From Hydrogenophaga sp. (GTDB lineage Bacteria; Pseudomonadota; Gammaproteobacteria; Burkholderiales; Burkholderiaceae_C): a stretch of DNA of 36,069 nucleotides. The stretch spans positions 1-36,069 of the forward strand of contig JAABQK010000005.1 in the NCBI GenBank assembly GCA_011391495.1, read 5' to 3'. Positions within the stretch are counted from its first letter, which is position 1; every line of letters starts with the position of its first letter. The notes below the pieces were generated by a model. That model was given only the letters and a program-made list of their open reading frames with translations, was not told the DNA's origin and did not search any database. Positions 1 through 8,212 of this stretch are shown here, piece after piece. Position numbers and translations under genes: made by a program.

Positions 1-480
1 CACCCGCTGGGCAAGTCGCCGGTGCTGGAAGACAGCCGCGTCAAACTGGTGGAGACCGGCGCGATCTGCGAATACCTGGTCGACAGGACCGGTCGCCTCG
101 GGCCGGCCGACCAGGGCGAGGGCCTGCGCCGCTACCGGCAGTTTCTGCACTACGCCGAAGGCTCGGTGATGCCGGTGTTGCTGCTCAAACTGGCCATGAG
201 CAAGGTGCCCCTGTTGGGCAGGATCGCGATCCAGCGGATACAGCCCATGATCGACGTGCACCTGGACTACATCGAGCAGGAACTGGCTTCACGCCCCTGG
301 TTCGCTGGCAAACAGATGACCGCGGCCGACATCATGATGAGCTTCCCGCTCGAAGCCGCGGTGTCTCGCGCCGGCCTGGACCCGTCGCGCCCCGCCACCA
401 TGGCCTGGCTCAAGAAGATCCACGCCCGCCCGGCCTACCGGCGCGCGCTGGAAAAGGGCGGCCACTACGACTACGGCTGA
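1..480 (+). CDS. Glutathione S-transferase family protein, 5' partial
   Basis: The frame is open from base 1 and stops at 480, so the N-terminus lies outside the window. The visible part starts at the end of the thioredoxin-like domain: PLGKSPVLED carries the cis-proline before the glutathione-contacting strand. ETGAICEYLVDR follows as the helix whose acidic-polar pair binds the glutamyl part of glutathione in this family. The remaining ~125 residues are the all-helical C-terminal domain, including WFAGKQMTAADIMMSFPLE, which matches the N-capping box/hydrophobic staple region of GSTs. It is presumably a cytosolic glutathione-dependent transferase or peroxidase; the substrate cannot be told. 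The first Met visible (base 22) is internal and should not be taken as the start. The next gene begins 9 nt downstream and may be co-transcribed. Confidence 0.88.
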   Translation, partial: HPLGKSPVLEDSRVKLVETGAICEYLVDRTGRLGPADQGEGLRRYRQFLHYAEGSVMPVLLLKLAMSKVPLLGRIAIQRIQPMIDVHLDYIEQELASRPWFAGKQMTAADIMMSFPLEAAVSRAGLDPSRPATMAWLKKIHARPAYRRALEKGGHYDYG

Positions 481-489
481 ACCGGCGCC

Positions 490-1173
490 ATGCAGCCACC
501 GCGCCACGAACCCCACGCCACCGTCCACTGGGCGGGTGAGGCGCTGCACCTGCTGCCCGCGCACGCGCTGTGGTGGCCGGCGGGCCAGACCCTGTTCATC
601 GCCGACCTGCACCTGGGCAAGGCCGCCAGCTACCGCGCGCTGGGCCAGCCCGTGCCCGGCGGAACCACGCACGACAACCTGGCACGGCTGGACGCGCTGA
701 TCGCCGCGCACCGCCCCGAGCGGCTGGTGTTCCTGGGCGACTTCCTGCACGCGGCCAGAGCCCGCACGCCCTCGGTACTCAAAGCCCTGAGCGACTGGCG
801 CGAGGGCCACCGCGACGTGACGATGACGCTGGTGCGCGGCAACCACGACGATCGCGCAGGCGACCCGCCGGCCGAAGCCCGCATCGAGGTGGTGGACGAG
901 CCCTGGCTGCTCGGACCCTTCGCCTGCTGCCACCACCCGCAGGCGCACCCCACCCACTTCGTGCTCGCCGGCCACCTGCACCCGGTCTGCCTGCTGCACG
1001 GCCCGGCGCACGACGCGATGCGCCTGCCCTGCTTCGTGAGCGAACCGGGGCAGGCCATCCTGCCGGCCTTCGGTGCCTTCACCGGCGGCCATGCCCTGCC
1101 CGCCGCGCCGGGCCGCTGTTTTCACGCCATCGGCGGACACCGGGTCTGGGCCGTGCCGGCGCGGATTGGATAA
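490..1173 (+). CDS. pdeM: PdeM-type metallophosphoesterase (ligase-associated DNA repair endonuclease family)
   Basis: This 227-residue calcineurin-like phosphoesterase has every metal-binding block in order: DLH (39-41, in FIADLHLGK), GD (83-84), GNHD (117-120), a CHH histidine near 148-149, and GHLH (161-164). The length and the opening, where a short strand-rich segment precedes LFIADLHLGKAASYR, match the family annotated as ligase-associated DNA damage response endonuclease PdeM. In many genomes that family is linked to an ATP-dependent ligase and an Lhr-like helicase. Those partners are not visible here; the upstream neighbour is a GST, so the repair role is inferred from the family only. 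The start is the only good ATG after the GST stop; no clear Shine-Dalgarno is seen, which fits translational coupling over the 9-nt gap. Confidence 0.85.
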   Translation: MQPPRHEPHATVHWAGEALHLLPAHALWWPAGQTLFIADLHLGKAASYRALGQPVPGGTTHDNLARLDALIAAHRPERLVFLGDFLHAARARTPSVLKALSDWREGHRDVTMTLVRGNHDDRAGDPPAEARIEVVDEPWLLGPFACCHHPQAHPTHFVLAGHLHPVCLLHGPAHDAMRLPCFVSEPGQAILPAFGAFTGGHALPAAPGRCFHAIGGHRVWAVPARIG

Positions 1174-1203
1174 GCTCCTGCCATCACCACGAGGGAGCCC
1201 TCC

Positions 1204-2892
1204 GTGCGCCAGCATTCCCATCCCCCTTCCCCCCTGCGGTATCTCGCGCCCCGACCGGCCTGGCAGTTGGCCGGGCTGTGGCTGATCACCGGCCTGCTGT
1301 GCTGGCTGGCGCTGCTCCCGCCGGTCCTGGCGCAAGGGGTGTCCGACAGCGCCCGCAGCGCCGAAGCGGCCCTGCCCCCCGTGGCCGAGGTGTTTCTGCA
1401 CAACCGCCGTGTGGTGGCGTTCCGTTCCGACCAGCTGGGCGACTCGGCCACCGAAAGGGCCGCGCTGGCACAGCAGGCCATGACCGAGGCGATGGCCGCC
1501 GGCGGCCCTGGCGTGGTGACCCGCAGCGACAGCGGCGACGCGGTGCGCTTCGACATCGACGGCCGGGCGGTCTTTTTCCTCACCGCCGACGACCTGGCTG
1601 GCACCGGCCAGGCGGGCAGCCTGCAAGCGGCGGCACACCAGGTGCAGCGCCGGCTGCAGCAGGCTGTGGCCGAACACCGCGAAATGCGCGATCTGCGCCA
1701 CATCGGCACCGCCCTGGGCTATTCACTGTCCGCCAGCCTGGCGGCCTGGGCCCTGCTGTGGGCGCTGTGGCGCGGGCACCGCTGGCTGCAGGTGCAGCTG
1801 CTGGGCCTGGTGCGCGGACGCGAAAGCGTGTTCACGACCTACCTGCAATACGCGAGGTCAGCCCTGCGCGGTCTCACCACCGCCGTCACCTGGGCGTTGG
1901 GCCTGCTGCTGGCTGAACTGTGGCTGACCTTCGTGCTGCGGCAGTTCGCCTACACAAGGCCCTGGGGCGAACGCTCCACCCACTGGCTGCTGGACGTCGC
2001 GGGCAGCTTTGCCAGCGCGATCGCCGGCGCCGTCCCCGGGCTGCTGGTGGCGGTGATCATTTTCGTGTTGGCTCGCATCGTCACCCGCGCCAACACACTC
2101 TTCATGCAGCGCGTGACCCGGGGCGAAATACGCCTGGGCTGGCTGGACGCCGACACCGCCGAGCCCACGCGACGGCTGAGCAACGTGGTGGTCTGGCTGT
2201 TCGCGCTGGCCATGGCCTACCCCTACCTGCCGGGGGCGAACAGCGATGCCTTCAAGGGCGTGAGCGTGCTCGCCGGACTGATGCTCTCGCTCGGCGCATC
2301 GGGTGTGATCGGGCAGGCCATGTCGGGCTTTTCGCTCATGTATTCGCGCTCGCTGCGCGTGGGCGAGTACGTGAAGATCGGCGACACAGAAGGCACGGTG
2401 ACCCACCTGGGCCTGTTCGCCACCCGCATCCACACCGGCCTGGGTGAAGAGGTGAGCCTGCCCAACGCGGTGATCTTCAGCCAGCCGGTGCGCAACTTCT
2501 CGCGCCTGGTGGCCGACGGGGGCTTCGTGCTGCACACGGCGGTCACGATTGGCTACAACACGCCCTGGCGCCAGGTGCACGCCATGCTGCTGGAAGCGGC
2601 GCGCCGTACACCGGGTGTGGCGCAGGAGCCGGCCCCCTACGTCGTGCAGACGGCGCTGTCGGACTTCTATGTGGAATACCGCCTCTGCGCCCAGGGCAAC
2701 CGTGCCGCCGCCCGCAGCCGCGCCGAGGCCATGAGCCAGCTGCACGCCCACGTGCTCGACGTGTTCAACGAAAACGGCGTGCAGATCATGTCGCCGCACT
2801 ACCTGTCGGACCCGTCCGAGGCGCAGGTGGTGCCGCCGGGCGACACGTGGGCCGCGCCCGCGCCACAGTCACCGCTGAAGCCCGAGACCTGA
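1204..2892 (+). CDS. MscS-family mechanosensitive ion channel with N-terminal periplasmic domain
   Basis: 562 residues, starting at GTG 1204 behind a GAGGGAG ribosome site. This start gives a signal peptide or first membrane segment (residues ~18-43, ending PVLAQG). A soluble domain of ~120 residues follows, then several membrane helices (about 175-200, 220-245, 270-300, 330-350). The MscS pore helix and beta domain follow: SLGASGVIGQAMSGF is the Gly/Ala-rich pore-lining helix, then LRVGEYVKIGDTEGTVTHLG and LPNAVIFSQPVRNFSR, the usual beta-barrel signatures. The C-terminal alpha/beta domain is also present. It should release solutes on membrane tension at hypo-osmotic shock. It is about twice the length of E. 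coli MscS, placing it with the larger multi-helix variants. A TAAGCT -10-like hexamer overlaps the preceding stop codon (1171-1176). Confidence 0.85.
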   Translation: MRQHSHPPSPLRYLAPRPAWQLAGLWLITGLLCWLALLPPVLAQGVSDSARSAEAALPPVAEVFLHNRRVVAFRSDQLGDSATERAALAQQAMTEAMAAGGPGVVTRSDSGDAVRFDIDGRAVFFLTADDLAGTGQAGSLQAAAHQVQRRLQQAVAEHREMRDLRHIGTALGYSLSASLAAWALLWALWRGHRWLQVQLLGLVRGRESVFTTYLQYARSALRGLTTAVTWALGLLLAELWLTFVLRQFAYTRPWGERSTHWLLDVAGSFASAIAGAVPGLLVAVIIFVLARIVTRANTLFMQRVTRGEIRLGWLDADTAEPTRRLSNVVVWLFALAMAYPYLPGANSDAFKGVSVLAGLMLSLGASGVIGQAMSGFSLMYSRSLRVGEYVKIGDTEGTVTHLGLFATRIHTGLGEEVSLPNAVIFSQPVRNFSRLVADGGFVLHTAVTIGYNTPWRQVHAMLLEAARRTPGVAQEPAPYVVQTALSDFYVEYRLCAQGNRAAARSRAEAMSQLHAHVLDVFNENGVQIMSPHYLSDPSEAQVVPPGDTWAAPAPQSPLKPET

Positions 2893-2912
2893 GGAGCCAG
2901 CCGGCCAACCGG

Positions 2913-2949
2913 CCGGCCAAACCGTTCTGGTCGGCCAGGGTTTGGCCGG
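2913..2949. terminator. Nested hairpin after the mscS-type gene
   Basis: Twenty bases past the stop there is a perfect 11-bp inverted repeat, CCGGCCAAACC (2913-2923) and GGTTTGGCCGG (2939-2949). Between the arms sits a second small stem, CTGG (2927-2930) and CCAG (2935-2938), closing a TCGG tetraloop. No T-run follows on either strand, so it is either a rho-assisted or 3'-stabilising hairpin or a copy of a GC-rich repeat. Extra CCGGCCAA copies flank the left arm (2901-2910). Confidence 0.5.
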
Positions 2950-3310
2950 TTGGCAGCGCACGTCGGGCGCGCCGCAACCCCAAACGGTGGTGGCCTCGCC
3001 ATGCGGGGGCCCAGTGCAGCGGCGCCCCGCCGCACACGGGCTGCGTGCACCCCACACCTGAACAATCGTGCCCTTTTTGTCGCGTGGGAGCGCGCATGCA
3101 CACCGCCGTCAAGGACGACCGAAAAGCTGTACCGACCCGCGGACCACCGGGCAGCGCGCTGGCGAGCACCGTGGTGCAGCCTTTTTACGCCCACGCGGCT
3201 GGGGTCCTGCCATGGGCTATCTGGCTGATGAAGGCAATCAAATGGCACTCAACGATAGTTTTTGGCAAACTATTTACCAATCCCGATTGCCCGCCCGCAG
3301 GAGGCCCGCC
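2950..3310. other. Long leader/spacer before the ZIP transporter gene
   Basis: About 360 bases without a convincing gene. Overlapping open frames exist but lack ribosome sites and have no recognisable protein. The first 280 bases are GC-rich like the surroundings. The last 60 become distinctly AT-richer and contain the palindrome listed separately. I saw no tRNA or textbook riboswitch core here. Confidence 0.5.
3255..3273. promoter_or_regulatory. Perfect 7-5-7 palindrome, candidate metalloregulator operator
   Basis: ATAGTTTTTGGCAAACTAT consists of the arms ATAGTTT and AAACTAT with a 5-nt spacer, in a locally AT-rich island 38 nt upstream of the ZIP start. Size and symmetry suit a dimeric winged-helix repressor such as a DtxR/MntR or Fur/Zur-type protein. 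The motif is not identical to an operator I can name. The GATAGT overlapping its left arm could serve as a -10 element, which would make it a repression site. Confidence 0.5.
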
Positions 3311-4333
3311 ATGACCGCACTCGTCCGCCAAGTTCGTCCCGTCTGGATCCAGATGCAGCAGCTGGAACTGCCGGTGCCACCGCACGCGCTGCGCACCGTG
3401 CTGCTGGCGCTGGCGGTCGGTCTGTTGCTGATGGCCGGGCTGGCCGCCGGCAGCACCTTCTGGAAACCCACCCGCGTATGGTGGGACGCCACCGGCGCCA
3501 GCAGCGCCATGACGGCCGGTGTGCAGGCCTCGCTGATCGCGGCGCTGGCCACCGCCGTGGGTGCGCTGCCGGTCTTCCTCGTCGAGCGGGTGAGCAAGCG
3601 GCAGGAATCGGCCTTCATGGCGTTCGCGGCCGGCGTCATGCTGGCGGCGGCCATCTTCGCGCTGCTGCTGCCGTCGCTGGACGCCGGCCGCGCGCTGATG
3701 GCCAGCACCGGTTCGGCGGGCGTCGGCGCGGCCGCGCTCACCGCCGCCGGCCTGGCGCTGGGCATGGCGCTGATGCTCGCCATCGACCGCTTCACACCCC
3801 ACGAACACGCCGTGCTGCCGCCCGCGGCCGACGGCCACGCCATGCCGCAAACCGAGGCGCACACAGCCGGCCAGCGCGCCTGGCTCATGGTGCTGGCCAT
3901 CGTGATCCACAACGTGCCGGAAGGGCTGGCCGTGGGCGCCGCGTATGCTGGCGGCGCATGGGGCGTCGACGGCGGAGACGCGGCGGTGAACGCCGGCGCC
4001 TCGGTGGCGCTGGCGATCGGTCTGCAGAACATGCCGGAAGGTCTGATCGTGGCGATGGCCTTGCGCACACTGGGCCAGAGCGCCGGCAGGTCCTGGGCCG
4101 TGGCCGCGCTCTCAGGCCTGGCCGAACCCTTCGGCGCCATCGTGGGCCTGGCCGTGCTCGGCAGCCTGCCGGCCTTCTACCCCATCGGCCTGGCGGTCGC
4201 CGCCGGCGCGATGATCTTCGTGGTGAGCCACGAGATCATTCCCGAGACGCACCGCAACGGCTTCGAGGGTCTGGCATCGGTCGCGCTGATGGGTGGCTTC
4301 ATCTTCATGCTCATGCTCGACAGCGCTCTGTGA
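3311..4333 (+). CDS. ZIP family divalent metal transporter (GufA/ZupT-like)
   Basis: 340 residues, chosen at ATG 3311 because AGGAGG (3299-3304) sits 6 nt upstream; the frame is open further 5' but those starts have no ribosome site. The protein has about eight membrane segments. Helix IV carries the metal-binding signature HNVPEG (200-205) and helix V the paired QNMPEG (239-244). A late SHEIIPETHR (from 306) is typical of GufA-type ZIPs. The loop between residues 160 and 185 is His-rich (PHEHAV, DGHAM, TEAHT), as in the variable metal-binding loop of the family. It should move Zn, and possibly Mn or Fe, into the cytoplasm. A palindromic operator candidate lies just upstream, consistent with metal-responsive control. 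The metal cannot be decided from sequence. Confidence 0.88.
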   Translation: MTALVRQVRPVWIQMQQLELPVPPHALRTVLLALAVGLLLMAGLAAGSTFWKPTRVWWDATGASSAMTAGVQASLIAALATAVGALPVFLVERVSKRQESAFMAFAAGVMLAAAIFALLLPSLDAGRALMASTGSAGVGAAALTAAGLALGMALMLAIDRFTPHEHAVLPPAADGHAMPQTEAHTAGQRAWLMVLAIVIHNVPEGLAVGAAYAGGAWGVDGGDAAVNAGASVALAIGLQNMPEGLIVAMALRTLGQSAGRSWAVAALSGLAEPFGAIVGLAVLGSLPAFYPIGLAVAAGAMIFVVSHEIIPETHRNGFEGLASVALMGGFIFMLMLDSAL

Positions 4334-4390
4334 CCCCCACGCGGCGCCCCGGGGTGGCGCGTCGCTTGCGCTCAGAGGTCGCGGGGTAAG

Positions 4391-5764
4391 ATGATTTCCA
4401 TGAACGTCCACATCCGCTTCCTGGGTGCCGCCGGCACCGTCACCGGCTCCAAATACCTCGTCGAACACGGCGGCCAGAGCCTGCTGGTCGACTGCGGGCT
4501 GTTCCAGGGCTACAAGCAGCTGCGCCTGCGCAACCGCGACCCGCTGCCGGTGATGCCGAACCACATCGGCGCCGTGGTCCTCACGCACGCCCACCTGGAC
4601 CACAGCGGTTACCTGCCACTGCTGGTCAAGGAAGGGTTTCACGGCAAGGTCTGGGCCACGCCCGCCACGCGCGACCTCGCACAAATCTTGCTGCCCGACA
4701 GCGGCCACATCCAGGAAGAAGACGCAGCCTTCGCCAACCGCAAAGGCTTCAGCAAACACGCGCCCGCGCTGCCGCTCTACACCGAGGCCGACGCGCTGGA
4801 CTGCCTCAAGCAGATCAAGACCGTGCCCCTGCACCAGGCCTTTGAACCGCTGAAGGGCTGGAAGGCGCAGCTCATCAGCGCCGGGCACATCCTGGGCGCG
4901 GCCAGCCTGCTGCTGGAGGTCGGCGGCAAGCGCATCCTGTTCTCGGGTGACCTCGGCCGGCCCGACGACATGCTGATGCTGCCGCCCGACAAACCACCAG
5001 CCGCCGATGTGGTGGTGATCGAGTCCACCTACGGCGACCGCGAACACCCCGACGAAGACACGCTGGCCGAGCTGGGCCCGGCCCTGCAGAGCGTGGCCGC
5101 GCGCGGTGGCACTGCCGTGGTGCCGGTGTTCGCCGTGGGGCGGGCGCAGGAGATCCTGCACGCCATCGTGCTGCTCAAGGCCAACGGCGTGCTGCCGCAC
5201 AGCCTGCCGGTGTACCTGGACAGCCCCATGGCCATCCACACCACCGACCTCTACGACCGCCACCTGGGCGAACACCGCCTGAATGCCGCGCAGTGCCGTG
5301 AGATGGAGCACGTGGCCCAGATGACGCGCTCGGCCGACGAGTCCAAGGCCATCGCCCAACACCACGGCCCCAAGATCGTGCTCGCCGCCGCCGGCATGGC
5401 CACCGGTGGCCGCGTGCTGCACCACCTGGTGCAGTACCTCGGCCACCACCGCAACATGGTGGTGCTCACCGGTTACCAGGCGCCCGGCACGCGCGGCGCC
5501 AGCCTGGCGGACGGTGCGACCAAGCTGCGCATCCACGGGCAGGACGTGCCGGTGCGGGCCGAGGTGGTGCAACTCAAGTCGGCCTCGGCCCACGCCGATG
5601 CCAGCCAGCTCATGGACTGGCTGCGCGCCCTGCCGAGCGCGCCGCGCCGCGTGTTCGTGACGCACGGCGACATGGGCGCATCGGACACGCTGCGGCACCG
5701 CATCGAAACCGAGCTGCGCTGGCAGGCGCTGGTGCCGGAACACGGCAGCACCTGGAATGTCTAG
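4391..5764 (+). CDS. MBL-fold / beta-CASP RNase-like hydrolase (CPSF73/YSH1 family)
   Basis: 457 residues with the full metallo-beta-lactamase core: HAHLDH at 66-71 (HxHxDH), SAGHILGA histidine, and SGDLGRPDD aspartate. The beta-CASP insertion follows, with the motif-A acidic residue in IESTYGDR. YLDSPMAIHTTDLY and AAAGMATGGR come next, then the C-terminal histidine motifs SAHAD (motif B) and VFVTHGDMGASDTL (motif C). Proteins of this layout are zinc-dependent RNases, or related nucleic-acid hydrolases, resembling the cleavage subunit of eukaryotic mRNA 3'-end processing. The physiological substrate of the bacterial members is poorly defined. The start is ATG 4391; an in-frame ATG at 4400 is equally possible because neither has a good ribosome site. 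It begins 57 nt after the ZIP gene on the same strand. Confidence 0.88.
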   Translation: MISMNVHIRFLGAAGTVTGSKYLVEHGGQSLLVDCGLFQGYKQLRLRNRDPLPVMPNHIGAVVLTHAHLDHSGYLPLLVKEGFHGKVWATPATRDLAQILLPDSGHIQEEDAAFANRKGFSKHAPALPLYTEADALDCLKQIKTVPLHQAFEPLKGWKAQLISAGHILGAASLLLEVGGKRILFSGDLGRPDDMLMLPPDKPPAADVVVIESTYGDREHPDEDTLAELGPALQSVAARGGTAVVPVFAVGRAQEILHAIVLLKANGVLPHSLPVYLDSPMAIHTTDLYDRHLGEHRLNAAQCREMEHVAQMTRSADESKAIAQHHGPKIVLAAAGMATGGRVLHHLVQYLGHHRNMVVLTGYQAPGTRGASLADGATKLRIHGQDVPVRAEVVQLKSASAHADASQLMDWLRALPSAPRRVFVTHGDMGASDTLRHRIETELRWQALVPEHGSTWNV

Positions 5765-5888
5765 GCTCCCCCCTGCGCCGCTGCGCGGCTTCCCCCCGGT
5801 GGGTGGACAGCACCTGCAGCCTGGCAGAGCCAGTTCCGCGGTACTTGCTGGAACGGGCGCGTGCGCCGGAGGCGTTACGCTCTCAATC
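5765..5888. repeat. GC-rich C-tract spacer, probable dispersed intergenic repeat
   Basis: The spacer after the beta-CASP gene opens with two C-runs (CTCCCCCC and TTCCCCCC) flanking GCGCCGCTGCGCGGC, a short self-complementary block. This style resembles spacers that recur within the dpp operon at the right end of the window. No gene is visible. TACGCT at 5876-5881 could be a -10 element for the next gene. Confidence 0.35.
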
Positions 5889-7187
5889 ATGTCCTTCTTG
5901 AAACACGTGCTGCTCCTCGCGACCGCTGCGCTCGCGCCTCTGGCCTTCGCCCAAACCGCCTCGCTCGACTTCACACGCTGCATCGAGGGCCTGCGTGGCG
6001 ACGCCCGCGCCGCCAGGGTGCAGGACGAGGCCTTCACCCGCTTCACCCAGGGCCTGATGCCCGACATGAGCGTGATCGAGAAGCTGGACTACCAGCCCGA
6101 GTTCCGCCTGCCGATCTGGGACTACCTCAGCGCACTGGTGGACGACGAGCGTGTCGCGGCCGGGCAGACGCAGATGGCGCAGCACGCCGACACCCTGTCC
6201 CGCGTGGCGGAGCGCTTCGGCGTGGACCCGGCCACCGTGGTGGCCGTGTGGGGCGTGGAAAGCAACTTCGGGCAGAACTTCGGCCAGTACCCGCTGGTGC
6301 AGGCGCTGGGCACGCTGTCGTGCCACGGGCGGCGTCAGGCCTACTTCCGCAGCGAGTTCTATTCGGCCCTGCGCATCCTGCAGGCCGGCCACATCGCGCC
6401 CGAGCGCCTGGTCGGCAGCTGGGCCGGCGCCTTCGGCCACACCCAGTTCATGCCCAGCACCTTCGAACGGCTGGCGGTGGACTTCGACGGCGACGGCAGG
6501 CGCGACCTGATGGACAACACCGCCGATGCGCTCGCGTCTACCGCCAACTTCCTGAAGAAAGCCGGCTGGCAGGACGGCCAGCCCTGGGGCTTCGAAGTGA
6601 AACTGCCGGAGGACTTCAACGCCAGCGGCGAAGGCCGCCGCACCAAACGGCCCATGAGCGAATGGGTCGGGCGCGGCCTGGTCAGGGTGGACGGCTCACC
6701 ACTGCCCGCCGACCTGGGCAGCGCGGGCCTGATGCTGCCCGCCGGCCCGCAAGGCCCGGCCTTCCTGGTGTTCCGGAACTTCGATGCGATCTACAGCTAC
6801 AACGCCGCCGAGAGTTACGGTCTGGCCATCGCCCACCTGAGCGACCGCCTGCGCGGCGGCAGCCCCTTCGTCACCCCCTGGCCCACCGACGACGCGGGCC
6901 TGAGCCGCGCCGAGCGCCGCGAACTGCAGGGCCTCCTGATCCTGCGCGGCCACGACATTGGCGAGGTGGACGGTGCGCTCGGTGAAAAAAGCCGCGCCGC
7001 GATCCGCGTGGAGCAGCAGCGGCTCGGACAGGACCCGAACGGGCGGGGCGGGCAGAAGCTTCTGCGCGCGCTGCGGGCGGAAGCGCCGACACCACAAGCG
7101 GTCCCCGAGCCTGCACCCGTGGCCGAGCCTGCACCCGAGCCCGCCCCGGCACCGGACTTCAACCCAGCTTCACCGCCGTCCCGCTGA
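5889..7187 (+). CDS. Lytic murein transglycosylase, MltB-type, with peptidoglycan-binding domain
   Basis: 432 residues from ATG 5889, chosen because MSFLKHVLLLATAALAPLAFAQ is a clean Sec signal peptide; the frame is open to 5757 without one. The catalytic domain carries GVESNFGQNFG with the acid Glu at residue 124, then WAGAFGHTQFMPSTF and FDGDGRRDL, all hallmarks of the MltB (family 3) fold. It cleaves the MurNAc-GlcNAc bond of peptidoglycan with formation of 1,6-anhydro ends, in the periplasm. A PG_binding_1-like module sits near residues 335-395 (ELQGLLILRGHDIGEVDGAL). A Pro/Ala/Glu-rich tail with repeated PAPEPAP units ends the protein. It has no lipobox, so it is probably soluble. Its last 29 bases overlap the convergent ybjQ-type gene. 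Confidence 0.9.
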   Translation: MSFLKHVLLLATAALAPLAFAQTASLDFTRCIEGLRGDARAARVQDEAFTRFTQGLMPDMSVIEKLDYQPEFRLPIWDYLSALVDDERVAAGQTQMAQHADTLSRVAERFGVDPATVVAVWGVESNFGQNFGQYPLVQALGTLSCHGRRQAYFRSEFYSALRILQAGHIAPERLVGSWAGAFGHTQFMPSTFERLAVDFDGDGRRDLMDNTADALASTANFLKKAGWQDGQPWGFEVKLPEDFNASGEGRRTKRPMSEWVGRGLVRVDGSPLPADLGSAGLMLPAGPQGPAFLVFRNFDAIYSYNAAESYGLAIAHLSDRLRGGSPFVTPWPTDDAGLSRAERRELQGLLILRGHDIGEVDGALGEKSRAAIRVEQQRLGQDPNGRGGQKLLRALRAEAPTPQAVPEPAPVAEPAPEPAPAPDFNPASPPSR

Positions 7188-7506
7188 CGGCGACCATCAT
7201 CATCCCGTTCGTCTCGCCGAGCACTTCGTAGTCGAAATCGATGCCGATCACGCCATCGGCACCCAGTTCCCTCGCTGCTTCCATCAGCCCTTCGAGGGCG
7301 GCGTCGCGCGCACCGGACAGCGCCCGTTCGTAGCCGCCCGCGCGCCCGCCCACCACGTCGCGCACGGACGAGAACAGGTCACGGAAAATGTTGGCGCCGA
7401 TGATGGCTTCGCCGTTGACCACGCCCAGGTACTGCTTCAGCGCGATGCCCTCGGGCGTGGTGGTGCTGAGAAAAAAACCGTCGGTGCTTTTGGAAAACCA
7501 GCCCAT
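7159..7506 (-). CDS. YbjQ family (UPF0145) heavy-metal-binding-like domain protein
   Basis: 115 residues from ATG 7506, preceded by AGGAGC at good spacing; the frame opens 15 codons earlier without support. The core matches the YbjQ family: LSTTTPEGIALKQYLGVVNGEAIIGANIFRD, a central RAGGYERAL segment, and ELGADGVIGIDFDYE with MMMVAVSGTAV at the end. The family forms small oligomeric alpha/beta rings; its biochemical role is not established, and the name 'heavy-metal-binding' is historical. Here it lies downstream of thiQ by 61 nt on the same strand. A 6-bp hairpin between them (7525-7530 with 7539-7544) may separate the units. The 3' end overlaps the end of the transglycosylase gene on the other strand. 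Confidence 0.85.
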   Translation of the reverse strand: MGWFSKSTDGFFLSTTTPEGIALKQYLGVVNGEAIIGANIFRDLFSSVRDVVGGRAGGYERALSGARDAALEGLMEAARELGADGVIGIDFDYEVLGETNGMMMVAVSGTAVKLG

Positions 7507-7567
7507 GTGATCGCTCCTGGACAACGCACCGCCTGCCGGGTGCGGGTTCATTGTGACAGCGGTGGGA

Positions 7568-8212
7568 TCACCACAGTGCGCTCAGCCGGCCGTCCTGCAA
7601 GGACCAGGCGTGCTGCGCCATGGCGCGGGCTTCCTGCTCGTCGTGGGTGACGAGGATGGCGCTCATGCCGGCCGCCGTGATGCGCTCGCGGAACTCGGCG
7701 CGCAGCTGGTCGCGCAGCGTGGCGTCGAGCGCAGAGAAGGGTTCGTCCAGCAGCAGGGCACGCGGCTGCGTGATGAGCGCTCTGGCCAGCGCCACGCGCT
7801 GCTGCTCGCCACCCGACAGTGTCCACACGCGCGCTGTGGCGTGCTCACCCAGGCCAAAGCGCTGCAGCATGACCTGAGCGCGGGCACGCGCCTCGGCCTT
7901 GCGCACGCCCTGCTCCACCAGGCCAAAGGCCACGTTGTCCTGCACGTTCAGGTGCGGAAACAGCGCGAAGTCCTGGAACATGAGCGCAAAGCCACGCCGC
8001 TCGGGTGGCAGGGCCGTGATGTCCACGCCGTCGAACCACACACTGCCGCCTTCGGGCACTTCGAGCCCGGCCACGATCTTGAGCAGGGTGCTCTTGCCGC
8101 TGCCCGAAGCGCCGAGCAGGGCCACGGTCTCGCCGGGCGCGACGCACAGGCTCACGCCGGCGAGCAGCGGGCGCTGGTCCCATTGTTTGGCGATGTCGCG
8201 CAGTTCAAGCAT
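7568..8212 (-). CDS. thiQ: Thiamine ABC transporter ATP-binding protein ThiQ
   Basis: 214 residues, close to the short length of E. coli ThiQ. The Walker A is GASGSGKST (34-42), followed by the Q-loop in ALMFQD, the signature LSGGE (132-136), Walker B LLLDEP (153-158) and switch His190. The chosen start ATG 8212 lies in ATGCTTGA, which overlaps the thiP stop and implies translational coupling. An ATG at 8227 is the alternative but has its purine run directly abutting. It energises uptake of thiamine and its phosphates through ThiP. It is the third gene of the riboswitch-controlled thiBPQ operon. Confidence 0.88.
   Translation of the reverse strand: MLELRDIAKQWDQRPLLAGVSLCVAPGETVALLGASGSGKSTLLKIVAGLEVPEGGSVWFDGVDITALPPERRGFALMFQDFALFPHLNVQDNVAFGLVEQGVRKAEARARAQVMLQRFGLGEHATARVWTLSGGEQQRVALARALITQPRALLLDEPFSALDATLRDQLRAEFRERITAAGMSAILVTHDEQEARAMAQHAWSLQDGRLSALW

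Noticed and set aside
289..1701. Long open frame antisense to the pdeM and mscS-type genes
   Set aside because: Its product is a low-complexity His/Gly/Arg/Gln-rich sequence with no domain, typical of antisense frames in GC-rich DNA.
2960..3254. Possible yybP-ykoY manganese riboswitch upstream of the ZIP gene
   Set aside because: The conserved GGGGAGUAG and GUCAACAUAC blocks are absent; only a vague resemblance (CCGTCAAGGACG, TTTTTACGCCC) was found.
4112..6067. 651-codon frame antisense to the ZIP, beta-CASP and transglycosylase genes
   Set aside because: It runs opposite three well-supported genes and has shadow-like composition and no recognisable domain.
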